Positions 8,484 through 16,162 of a DNA stretch of 64,000 nucleotides are shown here, piece after piece. The DNA is taken from positions 4,558,001 through 4,622,000 of the forward strand of contig NZ_CP108381.1 in the NCBI RefSeq assembly GCF_035956715.1. Reading direction: 5' to 3'. The stretch comes from Nocardia sp. NBC_01329. Lineage in GTDB: Bacteria; Actinomycetota; Actinomycetes; Mycobacteriales; Mycobacteriaceae. Every line of letters begins with the position of its first letter. The first letter of the stretch is position 1. The notes beneath the pieces were generated by a model. It had not been told where the DNA came from, searched no databases, and saw nothing but the letters and a program-made list of their open reading frames with translations. The position numbers and the translations under genes are program-made.

Positions 8484-8493
8484 TCGTATACAA
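8484..8493. promoter_or_regulatory. putative operator TCGTATACAA (second amidohydrolase)
   Basis: One mismatch from the TCGTATACGA palindrome. It ends five bases before the GTG start of the amidohydrolase at 8499, a position suited to repression of a short-leader transcript. Confidence 0.5.
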
Positions 8494-8498
8494 CCGGT

Positions 8499-9809
8499 GT
8501 GACCTTTTCGGACCCGGATACGCCCGTTGCGAACCCGTCGCCTATCGACAACACGGATCTGTTGCTCCGCAATGCGCGCATCGACGACGCGACCGCGCCG
8601 GTGGACATCGCGGTGACGGACGGGGTGATCACGGGTATCGGCCCGGCACCGGCCGCAACCGCCACCGCGGAGATCGACTGCGCTGGGCGCGTGGTCATAC
8701 CGGGTCTCGTCGAATCGCATGTGCACCTGGACAAAGCGCTGCTCGACGGCGAACGCGCGAACCCCGACGGCACCCTGGCCGGGGCGATCGCGATCACCGC
8801 CGAGTTGAAACGGGAGTTCACCCCGGCCTCGATCCGAGACCGCGCCCGCCGTGTACTCGAGCAGGCGATCACTCACGGCACCACCGTGATCCGGGCGCAT
8901 CCGGATGTCGACCCCATCGTCGGCCTGCTGGGTGTACACACCCTGCTGGAGCTGCGGGAGGAGTTCCGCGGCCGGATCGACCTGCAGATCGTGGCCTTCC
9001 CGCAGGAGGGCATCTTCCGCGCGCCCGGCACTCGCGAGCTGCTCCGCGAAGCACTGCGCGACGGCGCCGATGTGATCGGTGGCTGCACCTACAACGAGCA
9101 TTCGGTCGCCGAGTGCCGCCGTCATATCGATCTCGTGTTCGACCTGGCGGCCGAGTTCGAGGTCCCGGTCGACCTGCACGCCGATTTCGCCGACGATACA
9201 ACCGATCCGCGCTTCGCCCTGGCCGATTACATCGCCGAGGTCACCGATCGGACCGGGATGGCGGGCCGGGTCACCATCGGTCACGCGACCTCGCTGGCCG
9301 CCCGCCCGCCCGAGGACCGGCGGCGGGTCCTGTTCCGGCTCGCCGATGCGGGCGTGGCCGTGGTCCCGCTCCCGGCCACCGATATGTTCCTGGGCGGGCG
9401 CGGCGATACCGCGAGTATCCGCCGCGGTATCGCCCCCGTACGCGAGCTGTGGGCAGCGGGAGTGCGGACCGCGTACTCGTCCAACAACATCCGCAACGCC
9501 TTCACCCCGTACGGCAATGCCGATCTGCTCGATATCGGCCTGTTCCTGGCCCAGACCTCGCATCTGGCCGGGCCCGCCGATCTGGCCCGGGTTCTCGGCA
9601 TGGCCACCTACGAGGCCGCCGCGGTGATCGGTATCGCGCAGAGCTACGGATTGCGGGTGGGCGCGGCGGCGGATCTGGTGGTGCTGTCCAGCCACCGCGT
9701 CGCCGATGCGCTGCTGGACCGGCCGGACCGTTGCTATGTCGTGAAAGCGGGCCGGGTCGTCGCGCGGACGACCCGGACCCGGGAACTGCTACCGGCGACC
9801 CCGGTATGA
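8499..9809 (+). CDS. amidohydrolase, cytosine-deaminase-like, with Asp-to-Asn change
   Basis: Second metal-dependent amidohydrolase, 436 residues. First motif VESHVHLDKALL (near residue 70), then VDLHADF and TIGHAT. At the place where the other amidohydrolase has GNDGIRD this one has SSNNIRN, so the usual metal/catalytic Asp appears to be Asn. That may be a subfamily feature or a change in chemistry. The start is a GTG with no clear ribosome binding site, five bases after an operator-like palindrome; a short leader is possible. It follows the GntR gene by 56 bases and converges on the second importer operon. Probably the same pathway as the amidohydrolase at 5589 (inference). Confidence 0.8.
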   Translation: MTFSDPDTPVANPSPIDNTDLLLRNARIDDATAPVDIAVTDGVITGIGPAPAATATAEIDCAGRVVIPGLVESHVHLDKALLDGERANPDGTLAGAIAITAELKREFTPASIRDRARRVLEQAITHGTTVIRAHPDVDPIVGLLGVHTLLELREEFRGRIDLQIVAFPQEGIFRAPGTRELLREALRDGADVIGGCTYNEHSVAECRRHIDLVFDLAAEFEVPVDLHADFADDTTDPRFALADYIAEVTDRTGMAGRVTIGHATSLAARPPEDRRRVLFRLADAGVAVVPLPATDMFLGGRGDTASIRRGIAPVRELWAAGVRTAYSSNNIRNAFTPYGNADLLDIGLFLAQTSHLAGPADLARVLGMATYEAAAVIGIAQSYGLRVGAAADLVVLSSHRVADALLDRPDRCYVVKAGRVVARTTRTRELLPATPV

Positions 9810-9816
9810 GCACCGG

Positions 9817-10623
9817 TCAGGCCGCGGCCCGATCACCCTGGTGGATCAGCGCATCTATCCGGCGTTTGTAATCGTTGAACTCCGGGGCGGTCGCCTCCCG
9901 CGCACGGGGCAGGTCGATGGCGAGCACCTCCCGCACATGTCCGGCGCTACCGTGCGCGGTACCACCGGCCATCACCACCACCCGGTCCGACAGGTATACG
10001 GCTTCCTCGACACTGTGCGTGACGAAGACGACCGTGACACCGGAATCCCGGTGGATCCGGGCGAGCTCGGTCTGCATATCGCTGCGGGTGAGGGCGTCGA
10101 GCGCGCCGAAGGGTTCGTCCATCAGCAGCACCGCCGGTCGATTGGCCAGAACCCGGGCGATGGCGACGCGCTGCTGCATACCGCCGGAGAGCTGATGCGG
10201 GAACGAATCGCGCACCCGGGTCAGGCCGACGGTCGCCAGACTGCGATCGGTGGTCTCCCGGATATCGTCGCGGGTCATCCGGGCCTGTTTCGGCCCGTAG
10301 GCGATGTTCTCCGCGACGGTGAGCCAGGGGAACAGCCCGTAATCCTGGAATACGACCCCCCGGTCCGGGCCCGGCCCGGTGACCGGCTCGTCGCCCACCG
10401 ACACGGCGCCCTGGGTGGCGGTTTCGAAGCCGGCCAGGATCCGCAGCAGCGTCGATTTACCGCAACCGCTGGCACCGACCACGCAGACGAATTCCCCGGC
10501 GGCGATATCGAGATTCACCCCGTCCACCGCGAATCCGGACGCACCCGGAAATCGTTTGCCCAGGCCGTCGAGCACGATCCGCGCGGGCCGATGCGGACGG
10601 CGGCGAGTGGAGTAGATCTTCAT
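9817..10623 (-). CDS. ABC transporter ATP-binding protein (SsuB/TauB type), second importer
   Basis: ATPase of the second importer, 268 residues. Walker A GASGCGKST, Q-loop VFQDYGLFPW, signature LSGGM, Walker B VLLMDEP and H-loop VFVTHS are all intact. I prefer the ATG at 10623, preceded by AGGTGAT; a GTG at 10632 in the same frame is possible. It is the last gene of a five-gene operon, 25 bases after the permease stop. It has clearly diverged from the ATPase at 4714, so the two importers are not a recent duplication. Confidence 0.87.
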   Translation of the reverse strand: MKIYSTRRRPHRPARIVLDGLGKRFPGASGFAVDGVNLDIAAGEFVCVVGASGCGKSTLLRILAGFETATQGAVSVGDEPVTGPGPDRGVVFQDYGLFPWLTVAENIAYGPKQARMTRDDIRETTDRSLATVGLTRVRDSFPHQLSGGMQQRVAIARVLANRPAVLLMDEPFGALDALTRSDMQTELARIHRDSGVTVVFVTHSVEEAVYLSDRVVVMAGGTAHGSAGHVREVLAIDLPRAREATAPEFNDYKRRIDALIHQGDRAAA

Positions 10624-10648
10624 GGTTATCACCTGATCCGAGAAGGGG

Positions 10649-11554
10649 TCACGGGAGCAGCGGCCGCCGGCCGGCGGCCAGGCGGACGGCGAGCATCATG
10701 ATGCGGTCGGCGAGGAATCCGGCCAGCCCGATCACGATCATGACGGCGACGATGAGGTCGGTGCGGGATTGTTCGCGCGCCTGGGTGATCAGCGCGCCCA
10801 GCCCGACCCGGATACCGACCGTCTCGCCGACCACCAGGATCACCCAGGACAGGCCGAGCGCGATCCGCAACCCGGAAACGATCGTCGGAATCGCGGCCGG
10901 TAACACCACCTTGTACAACGTCTGCGCCGGTGGTGTGCCGAGCATGGCCGCCGCCTCGAACAGCCGGGCCGGCACGGCGCGCACGCCCGCGATGGTGTTG
11001 ATCAGGATCGAGAACACCGCGGCCAGGAACACCAGGAAGATGGTGGCCCGGTCGCCGAATCCGATGATCAGCAACGACAGCGGAGCCCAGGCGGTCACCG
11101 GGATCGGGCGGATGAGGTTGAGCGTGGGTTCGAGCATCCGGTGGACGAGCGGCGAACGACCCATCACGATCCCCAACGGCACCGCCACCGCCGCCGCGAT
11201 CGCGAAACCCTGCAGCACCCGCACCGTGCTGGCGTACAGGTGCAGCCACAGGGTGCCACTGTAGGAGTCGTCGACGATCCCGCCCACCGCCAGATCCACC
11301 AGCCGCCGCGCGACCTCCACGGGAGTGGGCAGAAACTGCATCTGGATCCCGAGCGGGAGGGTCCAGCCGCCGTCGACACCGCGGTCCCACAGCAGCAGCA
11401 CCACCAGCGGTACCGGCAGCGCCCACAGGATCCCCACCGCCCGGGCCCGATAGCGGTCGCGCCGCGACGGCGAATCCGGCGGGCCTGTCCCCGCCGCGGT
11501 CCCCGAGTGCGCCGGCTCGGAAGCCCGCTCGGTCCGGATCCCCAGCGTGGTCAT
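10649..11554 (-). CDS. ABC transporter permease (SsuC/TauC type), second importer
   Basis: Membrane subunit of 301 residues. It has a long polar N-terminus (about 38 residues), then a first helix (VGILWALPVPLVVLLLW) and further helices of the BPD_transp_1 domain. The EAA loop reads EAAAMLGTPPAQTLYKVVLP, a strong match. Its start overlaps the stop of the binding-protein gene by four bases (ATGA). Confidence 0.88.
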   Translation of the reverse strand: MTTLGIRTERASEPAHSGTAAGTGPPDSPSRRDRYRARAVGILWALPVPLVVLLLWDRGVDGGWTLPLGIQMQFLPTPVEVARRLVDLAVGGIVDDSYSGTLWLHLYASTVRVLQGFAIAAAVAVPLGIVMGRSPLVHRMLEPTLNLIRPIPVTAWAPLSLLIIGFGDRATIFLVFLAAVFSILINTIAGVRAVPARLFEAAAMLGTPPAQTLYKVVLPAAIPTIVSGLRIALGLSWVILVVGETVGIRVGLGALITQAREQSRTDLIVAVMIVIGLAGFLADRIMMLAVRLAAGRRPLLP

Positions 11555-12525
11555 CGCTGCGCGTTCACGGTATCGAGGAACTCGGTCCGGAAGACCTTGC
11601 TCATATCCGGTGCGGCGGGCAACTGGTCGAAGTCCACCATCTGCCGCGCGAGTTCGGTCACCCGCTGCCGGTACTCGTCGTCGAGCTCCCAGCGAAGCCG
11701 CACATTGTCGATGGCGATATCGGTGACCGCCCGGTCCATTGCGAAGGTCTCCACCAGCCCGGCCGCCCAGGTTTCGCGGTCAGCTTTCATGAAATCGATG
11801 GCGCGCGCGAACGTCTGCACGGTGTCGCGGGCGCGGTCGGGATGTTCGTCGAGGAAGCGCCCGTTGCCGCCGAGGACGATATTGGTGGCGCCGATCGAGG
11901 TGTCGTAGGGCGAGACGATCTGGTGGGCGCCGGCCTGCCGGGCGATCGACACACCCATTTCCGCGCTCAGGAAGGCGTCGACCCGACCGGAGGTGTAGGC
12001 ACTCGCCATATCGGAGTACGCCAGGTTCACCAGCTGCACATCGGTATCGGGGTCCAGGCCGTGCGCGCGCAGGGTGAGTTTCAGCGCGATCTCCTGCGAG
12101 GATCCCGCCGGGAACCCGATCCGTTTGCCCCGCAACTCCTCCGGGGTCCGGATTTTCGGCGATCCGACGAACCCGGACCCGCCGTCGGCCGCCGACGCGA
12201 TGATCTGCACATCCTGTTCCGCCGCGACACCGGAGAGCATCGCGGGCGCGCCGAGGACCCCGATATCGATGGCACCCGAAGCGAGCGCGTTCTTTATATC
12301 CGGCGAGTTCTCGAACAGCACGATCTCGTAGGTGGTGTTCTCCGGGGCGAAGCGCTGCATGAAATACGGGGCGTATAGATGCGGCTGCCCGCGCAACGTC
12401 CCGATCCGGATCGCACCGGCGTCACCACCGGCACTGTCGGGTGTGGCGATACAGCCGGTCAGGCCGGCGATCGCCAGCAGGGTGGCCGCGATGATCGAGA
12501 AAACATGGCGGAATCGTTGTTTCAT
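11551..12525 (-). CDS. ABC transporter substrate-binding lipoprotein (SsuA-like)
   Basis: Solute-binding lipoprotein of 324 residues. The signal peptide ends in lipobox GLTGC with Cys25. The mature domain shows the SsuA/NMT1 pattern: IRIGTLRGQPHLYAPYFMQR, IDIGVLGAPAMLSG, LRGKRIGFPAGSS and AFLSAEMGVSIARQAG. The start overlaps the amidase stop by four bases. Family members bind sulfonates, taurine, nitrate and similar compounds. Co-transcription with two amide hydrolases suggests an amide or amide-releasing ligand (inference). Confidence 0.87.
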   Translation of the reverse strand: MKQRFRHVFSIIAATLLAIAGLTGCIATPDSAGGDAGAIRIGTLRGQPHLYAPYFMQRFAPENTTYEIVLFENSPDIKNALASGAIDIGVLGAPAMLSGVAAEQDVQIIASAADGGSGFVGSPKIRTPEELRGKRIGFPAGSSQEIALKLTLRAHGLDPDTDVQLVNLAYSDMASAYTSGRVDAFLSAEMGVSIARQAGAHQIVSPYDTSIGATNIVLGGNGRFLDEHPDRARDTVQTFARAIDFMKADRETWAAGLVETFAMDRAVTDIAIDNVRLRWELDDEYRQRVTELARQMVDFDQLPAAPDMSKVFRTEFLDTVNAQR

Positions 12526-13721
12526 GGTCGGTCCTCACTGTGGAGCGATCCCGCGGCCGGTACAGCGACACTGCTGAGCGCGAGGCGGATCAGGGAACGG
12601 TCGGAGCCGGGTGCGCCCAGCAGGCACAAGCCGACCGGCATACCGTCGCGGGATCGCAGCGGCACTGTCACCGCCGGCAGCCCGGCTATGGATGCCGGGC
12701 AGGTCAGCCGCAAGGTGCGGGCGCGGGCCTGCTCCCATACCTGCCGGCCACCTGAGCGCGGCGGCGGTGGAGTCGCGACAGTCGGCAGCAGTAGCACCCG
12801 GTCGCCGACCACGGACCGCAGACTTTCCGCCGCGCCGGCCAGGACCTCGCGTGCGGCGCCCGCCTGCGCGACGGTGACCGACGCCGCGAAGGCGAAGCGT
12901 TCGGCCACATCGGGGTCCAGCACGCCCGGATGGGTCGCGACCCATTCCCCGTGATTCGCCCAGGCCTCGAACGCCTGGACCACGCGGAAGGCCGCGAGCC
13001 AGCTCTCGGTGGGACACAGTTCGACCGGCACGGCACCGAGTGAATCGGCTATCGCGCCGACGGCGGCCGCGATCTCGGGGTCGGCGTAGGCGCAAACCGC
13101 CCGGTCGATCGCGTAACCGGCCGGGGCCGCGGTGTCGGCATCCAGTACGCACTCCGCGATATCCGCCAGCGTCGCGCCGTCCCGCGCGATCCAACCCACG
13201 GTGTCGAAGGACTGCGCCAGCGGCAGCAGACCCGAAGTATCGACCCGGCCGTGTGTGGTCCGTATCCCCCACAACCCCTGGTAGGCCGCCGGTACTCGGA
13301 TAGACCCCGCGGTATCGGTCCCCAGACCGATATCGGCTTCTCCGCGGGCCACCGCGACCGCCGGTCCGCTCGTGGAACCACCCGGAATTCGCGCGGGCGC
13401 CGCCGGATTCACCGGCATTCCGAACGCGCCGTTGCCGCCGGTCAGGCTGTAGGCGAATTCGTCGGTCCGGGCGATACCGCCGATCCGCGCGCCCGCCGAC
13501 AGCAGCCGCGCCACCGCGTGCGCGTGGCGGGGCGCCGGTACCTGCTCCCGCTCGTAGGCCGGCACACCGGCGCCCACGGCGAATCCGGCCACCGCGAACA
13601 AGTCCTTCACCGCCACGGTCCGCCCGGACAGCGGGCCCGCCGCGGTCGAGTCCACCAGCGGCGACCCGGTCACTCGCCAGACGCTGGTGTCGATTTCGGG
13701 ATCCGCGGCGACCCCGGTCAT
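12522..13721 (-). CDS. amidase (amidase-signature family)
   Basis: Amide C-N hydrolase of 399 residues. The Ser-cisSer-Lys triad is visible: Lys in VAVKDLFAVAG (near residue 40), cis-Ser in PGGSTSGPAVAVA, and the nucleophile Ser in GLGTDTAGSIRVPA. It is somewhat short for the family but has both ends of the domain (LPAVTVPLRSRDGMPVGLCL near the C-terminus). The ATG at 13721 overlaps the acetamidase stop (ATGA). Likely releases ammonia or an amine from the imported compound or from a product of the neighbouring enzyme. Confidence 0.87.
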   Translation of the reverse strand: MTGVAADPEIDTSVWRVTGSPLVDSTAAGPLSGRTVAVKDLFAVAGFAVGAGVPAYEREQVPAPRHAHAVARLLSAGARIGGIARTDEFAYSLTGGNGAFGMPVNPAAPARIPGGSTSGPAVAVARGEADIGLGTDTAGSIRVPAAYQGLWGIRTTHGRVDTSGLLPLAQSFDTVGWIARDGATLADIAECVLDADTAAPAGYAIDRAVCAYADPEIAAAVGAIADSLGAVPVELCPTESWLAAFRVVQAFEAWANHGEWVATHPGVLDPDVAERFAFAASVTVAQAGAAREVLAGAAESLRSVVGDRVLLLPTVATPPPPRSGGRQVWEQARARTLRLTCPASIAGLPAVTVPLRSRDGMPVGLCLLGAPGSDRSLIRLALSSVAVPAAGSLHSEDRP

Positions 13722-14872
13722 CGCAACCGCTCCAGCACCCGGCGCGCGAAGGCGGTATCGGCGGCCCGGCCGAAATCGGAGCTGCGCACCGCGGCGTGTA
13801 CCCCGCGCACCTGATCGACCGCCTGCGAGATCGTGAAATCGGCCGCGGCGCTGAGATACAGGTATGCCTGCCGGGGGTCCGCTTCGAACAGCCCGCTCAC
13901 CAGATCCACCGCATGCGTCACACACAGCTCCAAGGCGGTGTTCAAGTCTGCGTGCAACCCGGTCGGGATCAGCAGTCCGTGCGCCGCGGCGAACGGCCCG
14001 ATCCGGCCGCCGAATCCACCGGCGATCTCGGCCGCCGGGATCAGGTCCAGGGTCAGCCGCGCCCGTAACGGTGCTTCGAGCGCGGTCAGCGCGACCTCGC
14101 CGTCACCCTGCGCGAAATGCGGATCACCGATGTAGAGCAGGGCTTCCGGTACCTGGACCGGCAGGAACAGGGTGGCTCCCGCAGTGAGGAGTTTGACGTC
14201 GATATTGCCGCCGTGCGGCCCCGGTGGCACGGAGTTCACCCGGGTCCCGGTATCGGTGGCCACCCCGATGATGCCCAGGAAGGGTGCCAGCGGAAAGGTC
14301 GCGTGCCCGGCGTGCCCGGACGCGTCGAGCGGCATCGTGGCGAACCAGCGGTCGTCACCGGGAACGACCCGGCAGAACTGTCCGTAGTCACCGTCGAAGC
14401 CGGGCCGGCCGCCGAGTACCCCGCGCCCGTGCCGGGTCGAGACCACACCGTAGGGCGCGCGCATGGTCAGTGCGTCGATCCGTACGGCGAGCAGATCACC
14501 CGGTCGCGCACCGGCGACCGCGATCGGCCCGGTCACGATATGCGGGCCGGCCCCGGATTCGCGGGTCCGCCGAGCGGCCACCGCCACGGTGTCGGCGAGT
14601 ACCTCGTCGCGGGCTATCCCGTGGTTCCCGAAGTACCGCAGCGGATCCGATCCTTGATCCTCGAGGATGCCCTCGTGGCTGACGGTGTCGACCACAACGG
14701 TGGATCCCGGTGCGACCGTGGCGACGGCGGTATCGGTCCGGCAGGGCAACCGGCCCCAGAGAACCCGGTCGGGTTCGGCCGGCACGTACGCCGTGCCCGG
14801 GTCGATTCCTGTGCCCTGCTGCAGGACCGGGAAGGCCGGGGCGGCCTCTTCCTGCGATACCAGCGTCGTCAC
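13718..14872 (-). CDS. acetamidase/formamidase family protein
   Basis: Enzyme of 384 residues in the FmdA/AmdA family, which hydrolyses formamide, acetamide or related short amides to ammonia and the acid. Family features include VVVDTVSHEG, HIVTGPIAVAGARPGDLLAV, the PPGPHGGNIDVK segment and YIGDPHFAQGDGEV. It is the first gene of a five-gene minus-strand operon (this gene, amidase, binding protein, permease, ATPase). All of these except the ATPase are joined by four-base overlaps. A FadR-type palindrome lies 13 bases upstream of the start. The true substrate is unknown. Confidence 0.87.
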   Translation of the reverse strand: MTTLVSQEEAAPAFPVLQQGTGIDPGTAYVPAEPDRVLWGRLPCRTDTAVATVAPGSTVVVDTVSHEGILEDQGSDPLRYFGNHGIARDEVLADTVAVAARRTRESGAGPHIVTGPIAVAGARPGDLLAVRIDALTMRAPYGVVSTRHGRGVLGGRPGFDGDYGQFCRVVPGDDRWFATMPLDASGHAGHATFPLAPFLGIIGVATDTGTRVNSVPPGPHGGNIDVKLLTAGATLFLPVQVPEALLYIGDPHFAQGDGEVALTALEAPLRARLTLDLIPAAEIAGGFGGRIGPFAAAHGLLIPTGLHADLNTALELCVTHAVDLVSGLFEADPRQAYLYLSAAADFTISQAVDQVRGVHAAVRSSDFGRAADTAFARRVLERLR

Positions 14873-14884
14873 CGCGACTCCTTA

Positions 14885-14896
14885 TTGGTCCGACCA
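14885..14896. promoter_or_regulatory. putative FadR/GntR operator TTGGTCCGACCA (amide operon)
   Basis: Palindrome with core TGGTCNGACCA, the form bound by many FadR-subfamily GntR regulators (TNGTNNNACNA). It ends immediately before the five-gene amide operon, and a partial copy (CACCGACCAT) follows at 14904-14913. The matching site at 15100-15111 precedes the GntR gene. Confidence 0.6.
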
Positions 14897-15099
14897 TCCG
14901 ATGCACCGACCATAAGAGGCACCACACTCGGTCGCGACCGTGGCGGCGGAACGTAACGACCGGTTTACCGGTCCGCAACAGGACCACGAAATATGCTGGC
15001 CATCGGTAACTTTGCCGAATCATTCCGACCGCCGGGGAACGGGTGGCGACAATCCGCGGTCGGCTCCGTAGAATCCGCACCGAAGCACTCATCCCGGTA

Positions 15100-15111
15100 T
15101 TGGTCGGACCA
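15100..15111. promoter_or_regulatory. putative FadR/GntR operator TTGGTCGGACCA (GntR promoter)
   Basis: Same palindrome as at 14885 with one central base changed. It lies 66 bases before the GntR start codon, in the 305-base divergent region, consistent with autoregulation. Confidence 0.6.
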
Positions 15112-15177
15112 CACTCGTTCGTGAATCGACACCGGGATCACCAGTTGCGGCCGCGCGGCCGGTATAGGAGGGGCCCT

Positions 15178-15876
15178 ATGACCTTTGCATCGATCCCCCC
15201 GATGCGCCGCCGGTCGCGCAGTGTCAGCGCCGAGGTGGCCGCGCACCTGGAGAAGCTGATCATCAGCGGCGAGCTGCGGGCCGGGGATCGGCTCCCACCG
15301 GAACGCGAGCTCGCCGCGAACATGAACATCTCACGATCGTCGTTGCGCGAGGCCATGTTCGAGCTGGAGTCCAAGAAGCTGGTGGAGCGGCGACAGGGCC
15401 GGGGCAGCACCGTCGCCGATATCTCACCGGGGGCGTCGCAGCTGCACGGAAACCTCGCCGATCTCGATATCGAGCTCGGCTACGCCACCGAGCTGCGGGA
15501 TCTGGTCGAGCCACGGATCGCCGAACTGGCCGCGCTGCGTGCCGTGGATTCCAATCTGCTCTCCCTCGACGAGGTGCTCGCCCGCTCACACGAGACCCTG
15601 CCGGCCGAGGAGTCGATGCGTCTCGATCTCGAGTTCCACACCCTGCTGGCGCACGCGGCGCAGAACCCGCTGCTGGTCACCCTGTGCACGATGACCAACG
15701 AATGGACGCGACGCACCCGGGTGCTCTCCCACCGCACCGCGCTGGGCCGCCGGATCTCCATCCAGGGCCACGAGTCGATCTACCGGGCGGTGTCCGAGCA
15801 CGACGGGCCCGCGGCGGCGACCGCGATGGAGCAGCATCTGCGTGAGGTCCGCCAGATCAGCACACCGAACAGCTGA
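15178..15876 (+). CDS. GntR-family transcriptional regulator (FadR/FCD type)
   Basis: Regulator of 232 residues. The winged helix-turn-helix contains IISGELRAGDRLPPERELA and MNISRSSLREAMFELESKK, a very typical FadR-type domain. The FCD domain follows, with YATELRDLVEPRIAELAAL, LDLEFHTLLAHAAQNPLL and the closing GHESIYRAVSEHD. The ATG at 15178 is preceded by TAGGAGG. Encoded divergently from the amide operon with a matching palindrome on each side, it most likely controls that operon in response to a substrate or product. Confidence 0.87.
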   Translation: MTFASIPPMRRRSRSVSAEVAAHLEKLIISGELRAGDRLPPERELAANMNISRSSLREAMFELESKKLVERRQGRGSTVADISPGASQLHGNLADLDIELGYATELRDLVEPRIAELAALRAVDSNLLSLDEVLARSHETLPAEESMRLDLEFHTLLAHAAQNPLLVTLCTMTNEWTRRTRVLSHRTALGRRISIQGHESIYRAVSEHDGPAAATAMEQHLREVRQISTPNS

Positions 15877-16162
15877 GCTGCCCGGCGCCCGGGACCGGGT
15901 GAACCGGACGGCCGGCGCGCACCTGCCGGCGGACCGGATGCCGCATTCCTGAACGAGCCCTCGCGGCACTGGGCAAGAACCGGCTACCGAATCACCGCGC
16001 CGTGCCCACGAGTTCCGGAAAACCGACGAATCACTGTTCACTTTCGGCTATCGTCGCGATCGCCGGGTGATTGCCCGGTGGGGGCCGGTGCCGCGAGCGA
16101 CACGGGCCGCGTCTCGGCTCGGCGGTCGGCCACCGACCGCATCGCTTCCGTGAAGGAGCATT

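Noticed and set aside
9985..9998. Another GTATAC hexamer, inside the second ATPase gene
   Set aside because: It lies in coding sequence, lacks the flanking TC/GA of the operator, and is not at a gene start.
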